The position numbers and the translations under genes were made by a program. DNA of 64,000 bases. Source: Ensifer adhaerens. Lineage in GTDB: Bacteria > Pseudomonadota > Alphaproteobacteria > Rhizobiales > Rhizobiaceae. Shown piece after piece: positions 19,356 through 28,900 of the stretch (position 1 is its first letter; each line of letters starts with the position of its first letter). Under the pieces are notes generated by a model, which saw only the letters and a program-made list of their open reading frames with translations, was not told the origin of the DNA and made no database searches. Location of the stretch: positions 3,027,001-3,091,000 of the forward strand of contig NZ_CP118610.1 in assembly GCF_028993555.1 (NCBI RefSeq), given 5' to 3'.

Positions 19356-20308
19356 GCGATCTTTCCGCAGCCCATGTCGAGGCCTTCCTCGAAATGATGA
19401 GCGCCGAGCGCGGTGCTGCGGTCAACACGCTGCAATCCTATGAGCGTGACCTGGAGGATGCCGCCTCGCACCTGCGCACGCTCGGAACCGGGCTGACGGC
19501 GGCAACCCCGGACGACCTTCGAACCTACCTCGCGCATCTCTCGGGCCAGGGTTTCAAGCCCTCCTCACAGGCACGACGCCTCTCGGCGCTGCGGCAATTC
19601 TACAAGTTCCTCTACGCCGAAGGCATGCGCGGCGACGATCCGACCGGCATCCTCGACGCCCCGAAGAAGGGGCGCAGCCTGCCGAAGACGCTGAGCGTCG
19701 ATGACGTCTCCCGGCTGATCGGCCAGGCAGAGACCGAAGCCGCCGCTGGCGGCCAGGATCGCCTCGCAAAGTTGCGCATGCATGCGCTGATCGAACTGCT
19801 CTATGCCACCGGCATGCGTGTCAGCGAGCTGGTCTCCCTTCCTGCAAGTGTGCTTCAGCAGAACGGCCGCTTCCTGGTCGTCCGCGGCAAGGGCAACAAA
19901 GAGCGGCTTGTACCGCTCTCGCAAGCGGCGATCCGGGCGATGCGGGCCTACGGCGAGGCGCTCGCCGAGGAGATGGCGAGGCAAGAGGCAGGCGGCCGCG
20001 AAAGTCCGTGGCTCTTCCCCTCCTCCGGCAAGCAAGGCTTCCTGCCGCGCCAGGTTTTTGCGCGCGATCTGAAATCGCTCGCCGCCCGCGCCGGCATAAG
20101 GGTCGCCACGATCTCCCCGCACGTGCTGCGCCATGCCTTTGCCAGCCACCTGCTCGCCAATGGCGCCGACCTTCGGGCCGTGCAGGAACTGCTGGGACAT
20201 TCGGACATTTCAACGACACAAATCTATACGCATGTGCTGGAAGAACGGCTGCACAACCTCGTGCAAAACCATCACCCTCTTGCCAAACAGGCGAAAAAAC
20301 AGGATTAG
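19352..20308 (+). CDS. xerD: site-specific tyrosine recombinase XerD
   Basis: XerD with XerC resolves chromosome dimers at dif under FtsK control. The 318-residue protein has the SAM-like N-terminal domain (residues 8-95) and the full catalytic set: R156 (ATGMRVSEL), K180, H257, R260 ([11 protein letters not shown]), H283 (LGHSD) and the nucleophile Y292. There is no neighbouring attachment site, excisionase or phage gene, so this is the housekeeping enzyme and not an integrase. It is coupled to the small membrane protein upstream. Confidence 0.93.
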   Translation: MSDLSAAHVEAFLEMMSAERGAAVNTLQSYERDLEDAASHLRTLGTGLTAATPDDLRTYLAHLSGQGFKPSSQARRLSALRQFYKFLYAEGMRGDDPTGILDAPKKGRSLPKTLSVDDVSRLIGQAETEAAAGGQDRLAKLRMHALIELLYATGMRVSELVSLPASVLQQNGRFLVVRGKGNKERLVPLSQAAIRAMRAYGEALAEEMARQEAGGRESPWLFPSSGKQGFLPRQVFARDLKSLAARAGIRVATISPHVLRHAFASHLLANGADLRAVQELLGHSDISTTQIYTHVLEERLHNLVQNHHPLAKQAKKQD

Positions 20309-20372
20309 GACGGCCGGGCACGCTGGTTTCGGCCCGCTGGCCCTTGTCGCAAAATGATCGGAAACGCATCTC

Positions 20373-21326
20373 ATGCACAACTATCTCGATTTCGAAAAAC
20401 CCATCTCCGACCTCGAAGGCAAGATTCTCGAATTGAAGAAGCTCGCCGGCGAAGACGAGAGCGTGAACACTTCGGATGAGATCGAACGCCTGGAGACGCG
20501 CGTCCGCGACGCGATGGTCGAGATCTATTCCAAGCTGACGCCCTGGCAGAAGACCCAGGTCGCCCGTCACCCGTCGCGCCCGCACTTCCTGGATTACGCT
20601 GCCGAGCTCTTCACCGAGTTCACGCCGCTTGCCGGCGACCGCAACTTCGCCAACGATGACGCCATCCAGGCCGGCCTTGCGCGTTTTCGCGGCATGCCGG
20701 TCGCCGTTCTCGGCCAAGAAAAGGGCAACGACACCAAGTCGCGCATCAAGCACAATTTCGGCAGTCCCCGTCCTGAAGGTTACCGCAAGGCAATCCGCGT
20801 CATGGAAATGGCCGATCGCTTCGGCCTGCCGCTGATCACGCTGGTCGATACCGCAGGTGCCTACCCGGGCGTCGGCGCCGAGGAACGCGGCCAGGCGGAA
20901 GCGATTGCCCGCTCGACCGAGATGTGCCTCAACGTACGCGTGCCGATCGTCACCGTCGTCATCGGCGAAGGCGGCTCCGGCGGCGCGATCGCGATCGCCA
21001 CCGGCAACCGCGTCTACATGCTGGAGCACGCGATCTACAGCGTCATATCGCCGGAAGGCGCTGCCTCGATCCTGTGGCGCGATTCCACCCGCGCCAAGGA
21101 AGCGGCCAGCAACATGAAGATCACGTCTGAGGATCTGAAGGCGCTCGGCGTCATCGACGGCGTCATTCAGGAGCCGGTCGGCGGCGCGCACCGCGATCCG
21201 AACGCGGTCATCGGCCGCACCGGCACTGTCATCGCCGACGCGCTGAAGGAGCTTTCCGGACGCAGCGGCGACCAGTTGCGCACGGATCGCCGGCAGAAGT
21301 ACCTCAATATCGGCCGCAACCTCTAA
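20373..21326 (+). CDS. accA: acetyl-CoA carboxylase carboxyltransferase, alpha subunit
   Basis: AccA with AccD forms the carboxyltransferase that makes malonyl-CoA for fatty-acid synthesis. The 317-residue protein starts [18 protein letters not shown], and has the biotin-carboxyl-binding [15 protein letters not shown] loop and the [13 protein letters not shown] motif typical of AccA. It lies 64 bases after xerD on the same strand; whether the two share a transcript is uncertain. Length is standard. Confidence 0.95.
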   Translation: MHNYLDFEKPISDLEGKILELKKLAGEDESVNTSDEIERLETRVRDAMVEIYSKLTPWQKTQVARHPSRPHFLDYAAELFTEFTPLAGDRNFANDDAIQAGLARFRGMPVAVLGQEKGNDTKSRIKHNFGSPRPEGYRKAIRVMEMADRFGLPLITLVDTAGAYPGVGAEERGQAEAIARSTEMCLNVRVPIVTVVIGEGGSGGAIAIATGNRVYMLEHAIYSVISPEGAASILWRDSTRAKEAASNMKITSEDLKALGVIDGVIQEPVGGAHRDPNAVIGRTGTVIADALKELSGRSGDQLRTDRRQKYLNIGRNL

Positions 21327-21595
21327 GCTGGAACGGGATGCGGGCAGGTAATCCCTCGCCCTCTGTCCCCTCTCGCCTTTGATGGTTCGCGATTGCGCAA
21401 GCGGATTTCGCAACCGCAAATCGGAGTGTGGCCAAATCTTGGCCATATTCATGAGGTCATGAACAGCGCATCGGCAGGGACGCCCTGCAGGGTTAAGAAT
21501 TCGTGAAGTATAATCGCTTAGTGATTCTCTAAAGAGCCCACCTCCGCGGACAAGGGCTCTCCTAGTCGAGTTTGGGTTTGAACGGGCCTCTGCTG

Positions 21596-23047
21596 ATGCG
21601 TTTCTGGAACCTTGTAGCTTCCGCCGCCATTGTCGCCGCGCTTGCCGGCTGCACCAATGAAGCGCTGGACACGACGACATCGGTCGACATCAAGTCCGTC
21701 AAGAACAAGACCGAATACCAGGTCTCTGCTCCGATGGTCAAAAAGATGAGCGAACTCGGGATGCAGAAGCAGGCCCCGATCGCGCTGCGCATCTTCAAGG
21801 AAGAGGGTACGCTCGAAGTCTGGAAGGCCAACACCGCCAACCGCTTCCAGCTGCTGAAGACTTACAAGATCTGCGCATGGTCCGGAAAGCTTGGCCCCAA
21901 GGTGAAGGAAGGCGACCGTCAGGCGCCGGAAGGCTTCTACCCGCTCTTCCCGCACCAGATGAACCCCAACTCGAACTATTATCTGGCCATCAACACCGGC
22001 TATCCCAACGCCTTCGACAAGGCCAATGGCCGTCAGGGAACGCACCTGATGATCCACGGCGCCTGCTCGTCGTCGGGCTGCTACTCCATGACCGACGAGC
22101 AGATGATCGAGATTTTCGCGCTCGCGCGGGATAGCTTCAAGGGCGGCCAGGAAAGCGTTCAGCTCCAGGCCTTCCCCTTCCGCATGACCGCGGAAAACAT
22201 GGCGCGCCACCGAGACAACCCGAACATCGACTTCTGGAAGATGCTGAAGGTCGGCTACGACCAGTTCGAGGTCACCAAGCGTCCGCCTGAAGTCAAGGTC
22301 TGCGAGAAGAAGTACGTCTTCAACCAGCAGGCCTCCAGCCCGTTCAATCCGAGTGGCCAGTGCCCGGCCATGTCGACGCCGCCCGCCTTGCAGGTGGCGA
22401 TGGCAAGCTTCGAGAAGAGCTACCAGACCGACTACGACAAGGCCATGAAGAAGTATGACGGCATGGTCTGGTACGAGCCGAGCGAAGCCGAGCGCAAGGC
22501 GATCGTCGCCAAGCAGCGCGTCGGCCGCGAACTCGCCTATGCGCCGACCGGCAACTCCCTTGACGCAGGCAAGATGATGAAGGCGAGCGATCTCGAGAAG
22601 AAGATCGCCCTGCAAAAGGAAGCGGAAGAAACCAAGCAGGCCGTCGAGATCCAGAAGAAGGAGTTCGAAAAGGCGACCGACGGCGGCAAGCACGTCCCGG
22701 TCCCGGCCGCCAACCCGATCCCGCAGCTGGTGATGCAGGCGGCCGTCGAGCCCGAGAAGAAATCCTTCTGGAGCCTGTTCTCGAAGAGCGAGCCTGAGTT
22801 GCAGATGCCCGCACCGGTCGTCGTGACGCCGGATCAACCGGCAAGCGGACAGCAAGCCGCCGTTCCGCCGCAGGCACAGGAGCCGGCAAAGACGACGAAA
22901 CAGGCACGTGCTGCAGCGCCCGCATCTGCCGAGCAGCAGACGGCCGCAGTTGCAGCGGCACCGGCACCCGATGCGGTGGCGGAAACGCCTGTCCTCACCG
23001 AAGAGCCGCCGAAGAAGCGCCCCTTCTGGAAGATCTGGGGCAAGTGA
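21596..23047 (+). CDS. lipoprotein murein L,D-transpeptidase (YkuD fold)
   Basis: L,D-transpeptidases make 3-3 crosslinks in peptidoglycan or attach proteins to it. The 483-residue protein begins with a lipoprotein signal peptide ending in LAGC (C19). The catalytic motif HGACSSSGC is at 154-162, with C162 as the expected nucleophile. After the roughly 200-residue catalytic half comes a lysine/glutamate-rich helical region and a low-complexity Ala/Pro/Gln tail (about 410-465), then a basic terminal segment. The start is the ATG at 21596, set by the signal peptide; an upstream TTG is in frame. Its stop overlaps the TusA-like gene. Confidence 0.87.
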   Translation: MRFWNLVASAAIVAALAGCTNEALDTTTSVDIKSVKNKTEYQVSAPMVKKMSELGMQKQAPIALRIFKEEGTLEVWKANTANRFQLLKTYKICAWSGKLGPKVKEGDRQAPEGFYPLFPHQMNPNSNYYLAINTGYPNAFDKANGRQGTHLMIHGACSSSGCYSMTDEQMIEIFALARDSFKGGQESVQLQAFPFRMTAENMARHRDNPNIDFWKMLKVGYDQFEVTKRPPEVKVCEKKYVFNQQASSPFNPSGQCPAMSTPPALQVAMASFEKSYQTDYDKAMKKYDGMVWYEPSEAERKAIVAKQRVGRELAYAPTGNSLDAGKMMKASDLEKKIALQKEAEETKQAVEIQKKEFEKATDGGKHVPVPAANPIPQLVMQAAVEPEKKSFWSLFSKSEPELQMPAPVVVTPDQPASGQQAAVPPQAQEPAKTTKQARAAAPASAEQQTAAVAAAPAPDAVAETPVLTEEPPKKRPFWKIWGK

Positions 23048-23283
23048 TGCCTGACGAGACCAGGATCATCTACGACCTCAGGGGGCTTAAGTGCCCCCTT
23101 CCCGTTTTGAAGACGCGCAAGCGCATGGCCTCGCTGGCCCCGGGCGCATTGCTGGAGATCGAGACGACAGATCCTCTGGCGGTGATCGATATCCCACATT
23201 TCTGCAACGAGGACGGCCACACGCTCGAAGAGGCGGCGCCCGCCGACGGCGGCCACCGGTTCCTCATCCGTAAGGGCGCCTGA
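23047..23283 (+). CDS. TusA-like sulfurtransferase
   Basis: A 78-residue TusA/SirA-fold protein with the family CPxP motif (C16-P19 in GLKCPLP). C16 would carry persulfide sulfur for relay to tRNA thiolation, molybdenum cofactor or other sulfur pathways. The ATG overlaps the transpeptidase stop as TGATG, so expression is coupled, though the functions seem unrelated. Many bacteria have several TusA paralogues. The sulfur destination here is unknown; mnmA, a possible client in E. coli, is 35 kb away. Confidence 0.85.
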   Translation: MPDETRIIYDLRGLKCPLPVLKTRKRMASLAPGALLEIETTDPLAVIDIPHFCNEDGHTLEEAAPADGGHRFLIRKGA

Positions 23284-23327
23284 GACGCCCCGAGCCACCA
23301 CGCAGCTTGGCGAGTTTTGTGCCGTCG

Positions 23328-23478
23328 CAACTCCGGACGGAAAACCGCTTCGCACTTTTCCTGGAGTTTGGTCGAAAGCGGGCGCAACTCCAGACAGAAA
23401 ACCGCTTCGCACTTTTCCTGGAGCTTGGCCGAAAGCGGGCGCAACTCCGGACAGAAAACCGCTTCGCACTTTTCCTGG
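23328..23478. repeat. three tandem copies of a 57-bp palindromic unit
   Basis: Units begin at about 23328, 23385 and 23442, each starting CGCAACTCC, with only a few substitutions between them; the third copy is shortened. Each holds an inverted repeat: CAACTCC near the start and GGAGTTG or a close variant about 38 bases on, enclosing a shared GAAAACCGCTTCGCACTTTT core. I recall a similar palindrome (CAATTCC...GGAATTG with the same core) scattered between rhizobial genes. Here it is triplicated between the TusA-like gene and the end of the CobW gene. A role as mRNA 3-prime structure is plausible. Confidence 0.8.
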
Positions 23479-23484
23479 AGTTGC

Positions 23485-24645
23485 TTAGAACCGCATGCCG
23501 GGCACAGCGAGCGGGTTGTCGGAGAGTGCCTGCGCATCCGGCCGGTCGATACGCGGCTTGCCGGTAAAGGCATCGAACAGGTCGCGGACGAAAGCTTCTT
23601 CCAGCCCCTTGGTAATCAGCACCATGCGAGTGCGCCGATCGTTCGGATCCGGCCAGGCGGAAAGCCGCTCCGGCGTGTGGAAGACATTCTGCACACCGTG
23701 CAGCACCAGCGGCCGGTCCGGCCTGTCGGCAACCGCAACGATCGCCTTCATCCGAAGCAGCTTCTCGCCATGCGCCGAGCGCAGGAGGTCGATGAACATA
23801 TCAAGTGCCATCGGCTCGATCGGCCGATCGTGCACGATGCTGAACGAGCGAATGTCGCCGCCGTGCCGGTTCACATGATGATGATGGTGATTATCGTGGT
23901 CGTGGTCGTGGTCGTGGTGGTGGTGGTGGTGGTGATCATCATGATGATGGTGATGATGGTCGTGGTGCGCCTCATCCTGCAGCCAGCGCCCGACATCGGC
24001 AATCTTCGAGGATGGATCATAGAGGCCGCAGGCGAAAAGCGCTGAGCGCCCCGCCTCGTCACTGTCGCCGTCGATCAGCGGCGCACGCGGGTTGAGCGCC
24101 CGGATCCGTGCCGTCAGAACGTCGCGTTGGGATGCATCGGCGAGACTGGCCTTGCTGACGACGATGCGGTCGGCGACCGCAACCTGCTTCAGCGCTTCCT
24201 CGTGGTTCGCGATCGTCTGCAGGCCGTTGACGGCGTCGACGACGGTGACCACGCCGTCCAGCCGGAAGTTCTGCGCGATGACCGGATTTCCGATCACCGA
24301 TTGCAGCACCGGCGCCGGGTCGGCAAGGCCGGTCGTCTCGATGACGATGCGCTTCAGCGGCCTGATCTTGCCGGTTTGCATCCGGTCCATCAGATCGGCA
24401 AGCGTATCGACCAGTTCGCCGCGCACGGTGCAGCAAAGGCAACCGTCGGAAAGCTCGATGACGCCGTCGCTGGAGGCTTCTACCAGCAGATGGTCGATCG
24501 AAACATCGCCGAACTCGTTGATGATAACCGCAGTGTCCGAGAGATCCGGATCCTTCAGCAACCGGTTGAGCAACGTTGTCTTGCCCGCACCGAGGAAGCC
24601 GGTGAGGATCGAGACCGGCACCGCCGGCAAGGGACTAGCCATCAT
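23485..24645 (-). CDS. CobW/COG0523 GTPase, probable metal chaperone
   Basis: A 386-residue G3E GTPase. Walker A GFLGAGKT is at 16-23, the metal-binding CLCC (CxCC) motif at 69-72, and a His/Asp run of about 31 residues at 227-257 lies between the GTPase and the C-terminal CobW_C domain. COG0523 proteins deliver zinc or cobalt to client enzymes; the His tract suggests zinc or nickel buffering. It follows the D,D-carboxypeptidase by nine bases in the same direction, so they are probably co-transcribed. It is not near cobS/cobT, so a cobalamin role is not favoured. No Zur-box was identified. Confidence 0.88.
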   Translation of the reverse strand: MMASPLPAVPVSILTGFLGAGKTTLLNRLLKDPDLSDTAVIINEFGDVSIDHLLVEASSDGVIELSDGCLCCTVRGELVDTLADLMDRMQTGKIRPLKRIVIETTGLADPAPVLQSVIGNPVIAQNFRLDGVVTVVDAVNGLQTIANHEEALKQVAVADRIVVSKASLADASQRDVLTARIRALNPRAPLIDGDSDEAGRSALFACGLYDPSSKIADVGRWLQDEAHHDHHHHHHDDHHHHHHHDHDHDHDNHHHHHVNRHGGDIRSFSIVHDRPIEPMALDMFIDLLRSAHGEKLLRMKAIVAVADRPDRPLVLHGVQNVFHTPERLSAWPDPNDRRTRMVLITKGLEEAFVRDLFDAFTGKPRIDRPDAQALSDNPLAVPGMRF

Positions 24646-24654
24646 GAACTCCGA

Positions 24655-25752
24655 TCAGAAGGTCGGCCGCGGCACGGGGATCGGCACATTGGCGGCATCG
24701 CCCTGGCCGACCGGGTCGCCGGCAATCTTCGGCGCCTTCTCGCCGCTGCCGGCGATCAGGCCGGCGAAGGCGAGCTTCAGCGGCCGGTTGATTTCGTGGA
24801 TATAGGGCGAAAGCAGCTTCTGGCGCCCGGCCTCATCGCGGCCTTCGCTGCGCACCTTGGCGGCCGCCTTCGAGCAGATCTGCTTGCTGACGTCGGCCAC
24901 CATGTCTCGCGTCTCGCCATAGGGCGGGATCTGCACCAGCGACGGTTTTCCGGTGCCATTCGTCGTCAGCGCCATTTGCAACAGCCGCGCGGATTCGTCG
25001 GTACGCGCGCCGAGGCTATCTTCGCCGAGCACGACCGAAACGACGCTGCGCCCGTCTCGGGTGGCAGACGAAACTTGGTTGAAGCCGGAGGCACAGATGA
25101 AGCCCGTCTTCATGCCGTCGGCCCCTTCGAAGCGGCCGATCAGCTTGTTGTAGTTCGGATAGTCCTTCTTGCCGGTGGTAATGCCCTCCAGCGAGAAATA
25201 GGAAGCATATTGCGGGAACTCGCGCTTCAGCGTGATCGCCAGCACCGCAAGATCGCGCGCCGTCGTATACTGGCCGGGGCCGGGCAAGCCATTGGGATTG
25301 ATAAAGTTCGACGACATCATGCCGATGCGGCGTGCCTCGGCGTTCATGCGCTCGATGAAGGCGGGCTCGGAACCGCCGACCGTCTCGGCGATCGCGACCG
25401 CGACGTCGTTTGCCGATTTGACCAGCATCATCTTCAGCGCGCTGTCGAGCGTCATCGCCTGGCCGGGCTTGTAGAACATCTTGCTCGGCGGCTCGGACGC
25501 CGCATTCTTCGTCATGACGACCGGGCTTTCGAGCGTGAGCTGTCCCGACTTGATGGCGCGGAAGGCCGTATAAGCCGTCATCAGCTTGGTCAGCGACGCC
25601 GGATACCATTTCTGGAAGATGTCCTGGTGCTCGTAGACCTTCAGCGAATTGACGTCGACGACGAGCCGCGGATTGGCCGCAGCCGGCAGCGCCGCAAGAA
25701 GCGTCGCGCAGGTTGCCGCCGTCACTCCCAGCGCCTTCATCTTGCCACGCAT
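24655..25752 (-). CDS. D-alanyl-D-alanine carboxypeptidase (S11 family)
   Basis: A periplasmic penicillin-binding protein that trims the terminal D-Ala of peptidoglycan stem peptides. The 365-residue precursor has a signal peptide (cleavage near AAA-NP, residue 27) and the three active-site motifs: SLTK at 53-56 (S53 nucleophile, K56), SAN at 113-115 and KTG at 215-217. The ATG at 25752 was chosen; ATG 25740 and GTG 25773 are alternatives. The S11 C-terminal DUF1615-like beta domain is not obvious. It heads a probable two-gene operon with the CobW GTPase. Confidence 0.9.
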   Translation of the reverse strand: MRGKMKALGVTAATCATLLAALPAAANPRLVVDVNSLKVYEHQDIFQKWYPASLTKLMTAYTAFRAIKSGQLTLESPVVMTKNAASEPPSKMFYKPGQAMTLDSALKMMLVKSANDVAVAIAETVGGSEPAFIERMNAEARRIGMMSSNFINPNGLPGPGQYTTARDLAVLAITLKREFPQYASYFSLEGITTGKKDYPNYNKLIGRFEGADGMKTGFICASGFNQVSSATRDGRSVVSVVLGEDSLGARTDESARLLQMALTTNGTGKPSLVQIPPYGETRDMVADVSKQICSKAAAKVRSEGRDEAGRQKLLSPYIHEINRPLKLAFAGLIAGSGEKAPKIAGDPVGQGDAANVPIPVPRPTF

Positions 25753-25918
25753 GAAAAATCCTGCTGTCACCACAATAGAACCTCGAAATTCCGCTGTTGC
25801 CTCGTCTCGTCCGGCTATTTAGCCTATATGGCGAGGAGATGGCAAAGCCCATTCACGGGCACCCCTGCCAATCCACCGCAGATACAACAGTGATCGAACA
25901 GACCGACAGGACGAACCG

Positions 25919-27082
25919 ATGCCGATACTCAACCGTGCCGCCGAACTCCAGAACGAAGTCACCGAATGGCGGCGCCACCTGCACAGGAACCCGGAGCTCC
26001 TGTTCGCGGTCGAAAATACGGCATCCTTCGTCGAAAAGAAACTCAAGGAGTTCGGCGTTGACGAAGTCGTGACGGGGCTTGGCCGCACCGGCGTCGTCGG
26101 CCTGATCCGCGGCAATCTCGGCGCAGGCCGCACCATCGGCCTTCGCGCCGACATGGACGCGCTGCCGATCACCGAGACCAGCGGCAAGCCCTGGGCTTCG
26201 GAAACGTCCGGCAAGATGCATGCCTGCGGCCATGACGGCCACACCGCCATGCTTCTCGGCGCGGCAAAGTATCTGGCCGAAACCCGCAACTTCACCGGCA
26301 GTGTCGCCGTCATCTTTCAGCCGGCCGAAGAAGGCGGCGGCGGCGGCAACGAGATGGTCAAGGATGGCATGATGGAGCGCTTTGCGATCGCCGAAGTCTA
26401 CGGCATGCACAACATGCCGGGCATGCCCATTGGTCACTTCGGCAGCCGCGTCGGCCCGATCATGGCCTCGACCGACGAGTTCACCATCACCGTCAAGGGC
26501 CGCGGGGGCCATGCGGCCCAGCCGCACAAGACAATCGACCCGATCGTCGTCGGCACGCAGATCGTCACCGCGCTGCAGACCATCGCCTCGCGCACGGTCG
26601 ATCCACTTGCCTCCGTCGTCGTCTCCGTTACCAAGTTCCATGCCGGCTTTGCCCACAACGTCATTCCGGAAGACGCCGTTCTTGGCGGCACCGTGCGCAC
26701 GCTGATGCCTGAGGTGCGCGACATCGGCGAGGCTCGCATCCGCACGATCGCGGAGGGTGTCGCCGGCATCTACGGTGCGACGGTCGAGGTTGCCTACAAC
26801 CGAAACTACCCGGTGACCGTGAACCATACCGACGAGACCGGCTATGCGCTGCAGGCAGCGGCCGAGATCGCCGGCGCAAGCAACGTCAAGCCGTCGCTCG
26901 ACCCGATGATGGGCGGCGAGGATTTCTCCTACATGCTGATCGCCCGCCCCGGCGCTTTCGTGTTCATGGGCAATGGCGACACTGCCGGGCTGCATCACCC
27001 GGCTTACGACTTCAACGACGAGGCGATCCCGCACGGCATTTCCTACTGGGTCAAGCTCGCGGAAACGCGACTTGCCGCCTGA
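25919..27082 (+). CDS. M20 family metallopeptidase/aminoacylase (hippurate hydrolase type)
   Basis: A 387-residue dinuclear-metal amidohydrolase of the M20D group, whose members remove acyl groups from amino acids or split indole-3-acetyl conjugates. Visible metal and catalytic residues are D78 and D80 in RADMD, C103, H105 and H108 in HACGHDGH, and E137-E138 in PAEEGG. A GGGGN loop follows. The dimerisation domain occupies about residues 180-295. The Lrp-type regulator 19 bases downstream is probably co-transcribed and may control this gene. The substrate amide is not predictable. Confidence 0.88.
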   Translation: MPILNRAAELQNEVTEWRRHLHRNPELLFAVENTASFVEKKLKEFGVDEVVTGLGRTGVVGLIRGNLGAGRTIGLRADMDALPITETSGKPWASETSGKMHACGHDGHTAMLLGAAKYLAETRNFTGSVAVIFQPAEEGGGGGNEMVKDGMMERFAIAEVYGMHNMPGMPIGHFGSRVGPIMASTDEFTITVKGRGGHAAQPHKTIDPIVVGTQIVTALQTIASRTVDPLASVVVSVTKFHAGFAHNVIPEDAVLGGTVRTLMPEVRDIGEARIRTIAEGVAGIYGATVEVAYNRNYPVTVNHTDETGYALQAAAEIAGASNVKPSLDPMMGGEDFSYMLIARPGAFVFMGNGDTAGLHHPAYDFNDEAIPHGISYWVKLAETRLAA

Positions 27083-27101
27083 GGCACGGGCGGGAGGCAC
27101 C

Positions 27102-27566
27102 ATGCATCAGATCGACAAAATTGACCGCAGAATTCTGAACATCCTCCAGGCGGATGGGCGCATCACCAATCTGGAGCTCGCCGATCGCATCGGCCTGTCG
27201 CCGACGGCGACCAGCGAGCGCCTGCGTCGGCTGTTGAAGGAAGGCTACGTCTCGGGTTTCGGCGCGCGACTGGACCCACACAAGCTCGGCTTCGGCTTGC
27301 TGGTCTTCATCGAGGTCATGCTCGACAAGACGACGCCCGACGTCTTCGACCAGTTCGCCGCTGCCGTCAAACAGGCGCCGGCCGTGCTCGAATGTCACAT
27401 GGTGGCGGGTGGGTTCGATTACCTCGTCAAGACGCGGTTCGAGGATATGGCCGCCTATCGCAACTTCCTCGGCCAGGTGCTCTGGACGCTTCCGGGCGTC
27501 AAGGAAACCCGCACCTACGCGGTCATGGAAGAGATCAAGAACGACGGGCCGCTGCCGCTCGTTTGA
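27102..27566 (+). CDS. Lrp/AsnC family transcriptional regulator
   Basis: A 154-residue regulator with an N-terminal winged helix-turn-helix (about residues 5-60, IDRRILNILQADGRITNLELADRIGLSPTATSERLRRL) and a RAM/AsnC effector domain (about 70-145) that binds amino acids and forms octamers. The start is the ATG at 27102, after GGGAGG. Its C-terminal part (VKETRTYAVMEEIK) resembles the Lrp proper/PutR-like branch. Located immediately after the M20 aminoacylase, it probably senses an amino acid made by that enzyme; this is inference from position. Confidence 0.88.
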   Translation: MHQIDKIDRRILNILQADGRITNLELADRIGLSPTATSERLRRLLKEGYVSGFGARLDPHKLGFGLLVFIEVMLDKTTPDVFDQFAAAVKQAPAVLECHMVAGGFDYLVKTRFEDMAAYRNFLGQVLWTLPGVKETRTYAVMEEIKNDGPLPLV

Positions 27567-27588
27567 TCTCACTGCCGCGAACAGAAAT

Positions 27589-27617
27589 CGGCCCGGAAAC
27601 CATCGGATTCCGGGCCG
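27589..27617. terminator. bidirectional terminator
   Basis: Ten-base arms CGGCCCGGAA (27589-27598) and TTCCGGGCCG (27608-27617) lie between the convergent Lrp and alcohol-dehydrogenase genes. T-rich sequence follows on the plus strand (CTTCATTT). Confidence 0.65.
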
Positions 27618-27629
27618 CTTCATTTCAGT

Positions 27630-28682
27630 TCAGGCGGCGTCCTGCAGCGACGCCATGTCGATCACGAAACGGTAGCGCACGTCGCTCTTGACCACGCGCT
27701 CATAGGCCGCGTTGATCTCCTGGATGCGGATCGTTTCGATTTCCGAGACGATGTCGTGCTCGCCGCAGAAGTCGAGCATTTCCTGGGTCTCCTTGATCGA
27801 GCCGATCATCGAACCGGAAATGCTACGGCGCGCCGGTACCAGCGAGAAGGCATGGACCGGCACGGCATTTTCCGGAATGCCGACCAGCACGAAGTCGCCG
27901 TCGACCTTGAGCAGATTGACGTAGGCGTTCCAGTCGATCTCGGCAGCAACGGTGCAGATGATGAGATCGAACGTGCCTGCCAGCGCCTTGAAGGTCTCCG
28001 GATCGTTGGTGGCATAGTAGTGGTCGGCACCGAGCTTCAGCCCGTCTTCTTTCTTGGAAAGCGTCTGGCTGAGAACGGTCACGTCAGCGCCCATGGCATG
28101 TGCCAGCTTGACGCCCATATGACCGAGACCACCCATGCCGACGATCGCGACCTTCTTGCCGGGACCGGCCTTCCAGTGACGCAGCGGCGAATAAAGCGTG
28201 ATGCCGGCGCAAAGAAGCGGTGCCGCAGCATCGAGCGGCAGGTTTTCCGGAATCGAAAGGACATAGCCTTCCTTGACGACGATGCTATCGGAATAGCCAC
28301 CCTGGGTCGGCGTCTTGCCGTCGGCTTCGACGCCGTTATAGGTGACGATCAGGCCCGGCATGTAGTGTTCCAGATCCACATCGCGGCTAGCGCAGGTGGT
28401 GCAGGAATCGACGAAGCAGCCGACACCGGCGCGGTCACCGACCTTGAACTTGGTGACTTTGGAGCCGACCGCTGTGACGATGCCGACGATCTCGTGGCCG
28501 GGGACCATCGGGAATGCCGAGTTGCCCCACTCGTTGCGGGCCTGGTGGATGTCGGAGTGGCAGACGCCGCAATATTTGATCTCGATCACCACGTCGTCGT
28601 CGCGCGGCTCGCGACGCTCGAAGGTGAAGGGCGTCAGCGGCTTCGACGCATCGGTCGCCGCATATCCTCTTGCAATGGCCAT
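27630..28682 (-). CDS. zinc-dependent NAD(P) alcohol dehydrogenase (YahK/CAD-like)
   Basis: A 350-residue medium-chain dehydrogenase. Catalytic zinc ligands are C41 (GVCHSDIH) and H63-E64 (GHE); the Rossmann motif is GMGGLGHMG. It resembles the cinnamyl-alcohol/YahK aldehyde reductases, which are NADPH-dependent. The structural-zinc loop is unusual: where relatives have four cysteines, only the first two are kept (DSCTTC), while the third and fourth are replaced by Arg and Met. It is divergent from the AraC regulator across 218 bases, so AraC control is likely. The substrate is an unknown aldehyde or alcohol. Confidence 0.87.
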   Translation of the reverse strand: MAIARGYAATDASKPLTPFTFERREPRDDDVVIEIKYCGVCHSDIHQARNEWGNSAFPMVPGHEIVGIVTAVGSKVTKFKVGDRAGVGCFVDSCTTCASRDVDLEHYMPGLIVTYNGVEADGKTPTQGGYSDSIVVKEGYVLSIPENLPLDAAAPLLCAGITLYSPLRHWKAGPGKKVAIVGMGGLGHMGVKLAHAMGADVTVLSQTLSKKEDGLKLGADHYYATNDPETFKALAGTFDLIICTVAAEIDWNAYVNLLKVDGDFVLVGIPENAVPVHAFSLVPARRSISGSMIGSIKETQEMLDFCGEHDIVSEIETIRIQEINAAYERVVKSDVRYRFVIDMASLQDAA

Positions 28683-28900
28683 CAGTCTGTCCTCATTTTG
28701 GGAAAGGGTGCAGGTCCGGAGGGAGCCCGGCCTGACGCACCGCCGAATATGGGCGCGCTGAAGGCAAAGGCGTTAGAGCGATCCTGCAAAGTTTTTGCAC
28801 GATCCTCCGAGATTGCAGCAGGGGCCCTGGAGATGACGCGTCGAAGCCTTATTTGCGCAGCACCTCGCACAATGCTAAGCATCTGGAAAGGCCATAGAAT

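Noticed and set aside
19352-20308. Phage-type integrase marking a genomic island
   Set aside because: All features fit housekeeping XerD; no attachment repeats, tRNA target or phage genes are adjacent.
19821-21680. 619-codon minus-strand open frame
   Set aside because: Covers parts of xerD and all of accA in antisense, both clear housekeeping genes.
23328-23478. Possible CRISPR array
   Set aside because: Only three adjacent units, no unique spacers between repeats, and no cas genes in the window; the units are palindromic intergenic elements.
23307-23567. Possible repeat protein read through the 57-bp units
   Set aside because: The frame runs on because the period is a multiple of three, but it lacks a convincing start and overlaps the end of the CobW gene.
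23485-24645. Assignment to cobalamin synthesis because of the CobW name
   Set aside because: The His-rich tract and CxCC motif, and the distance from cobS/cobT, fit a general metal chaperone better.
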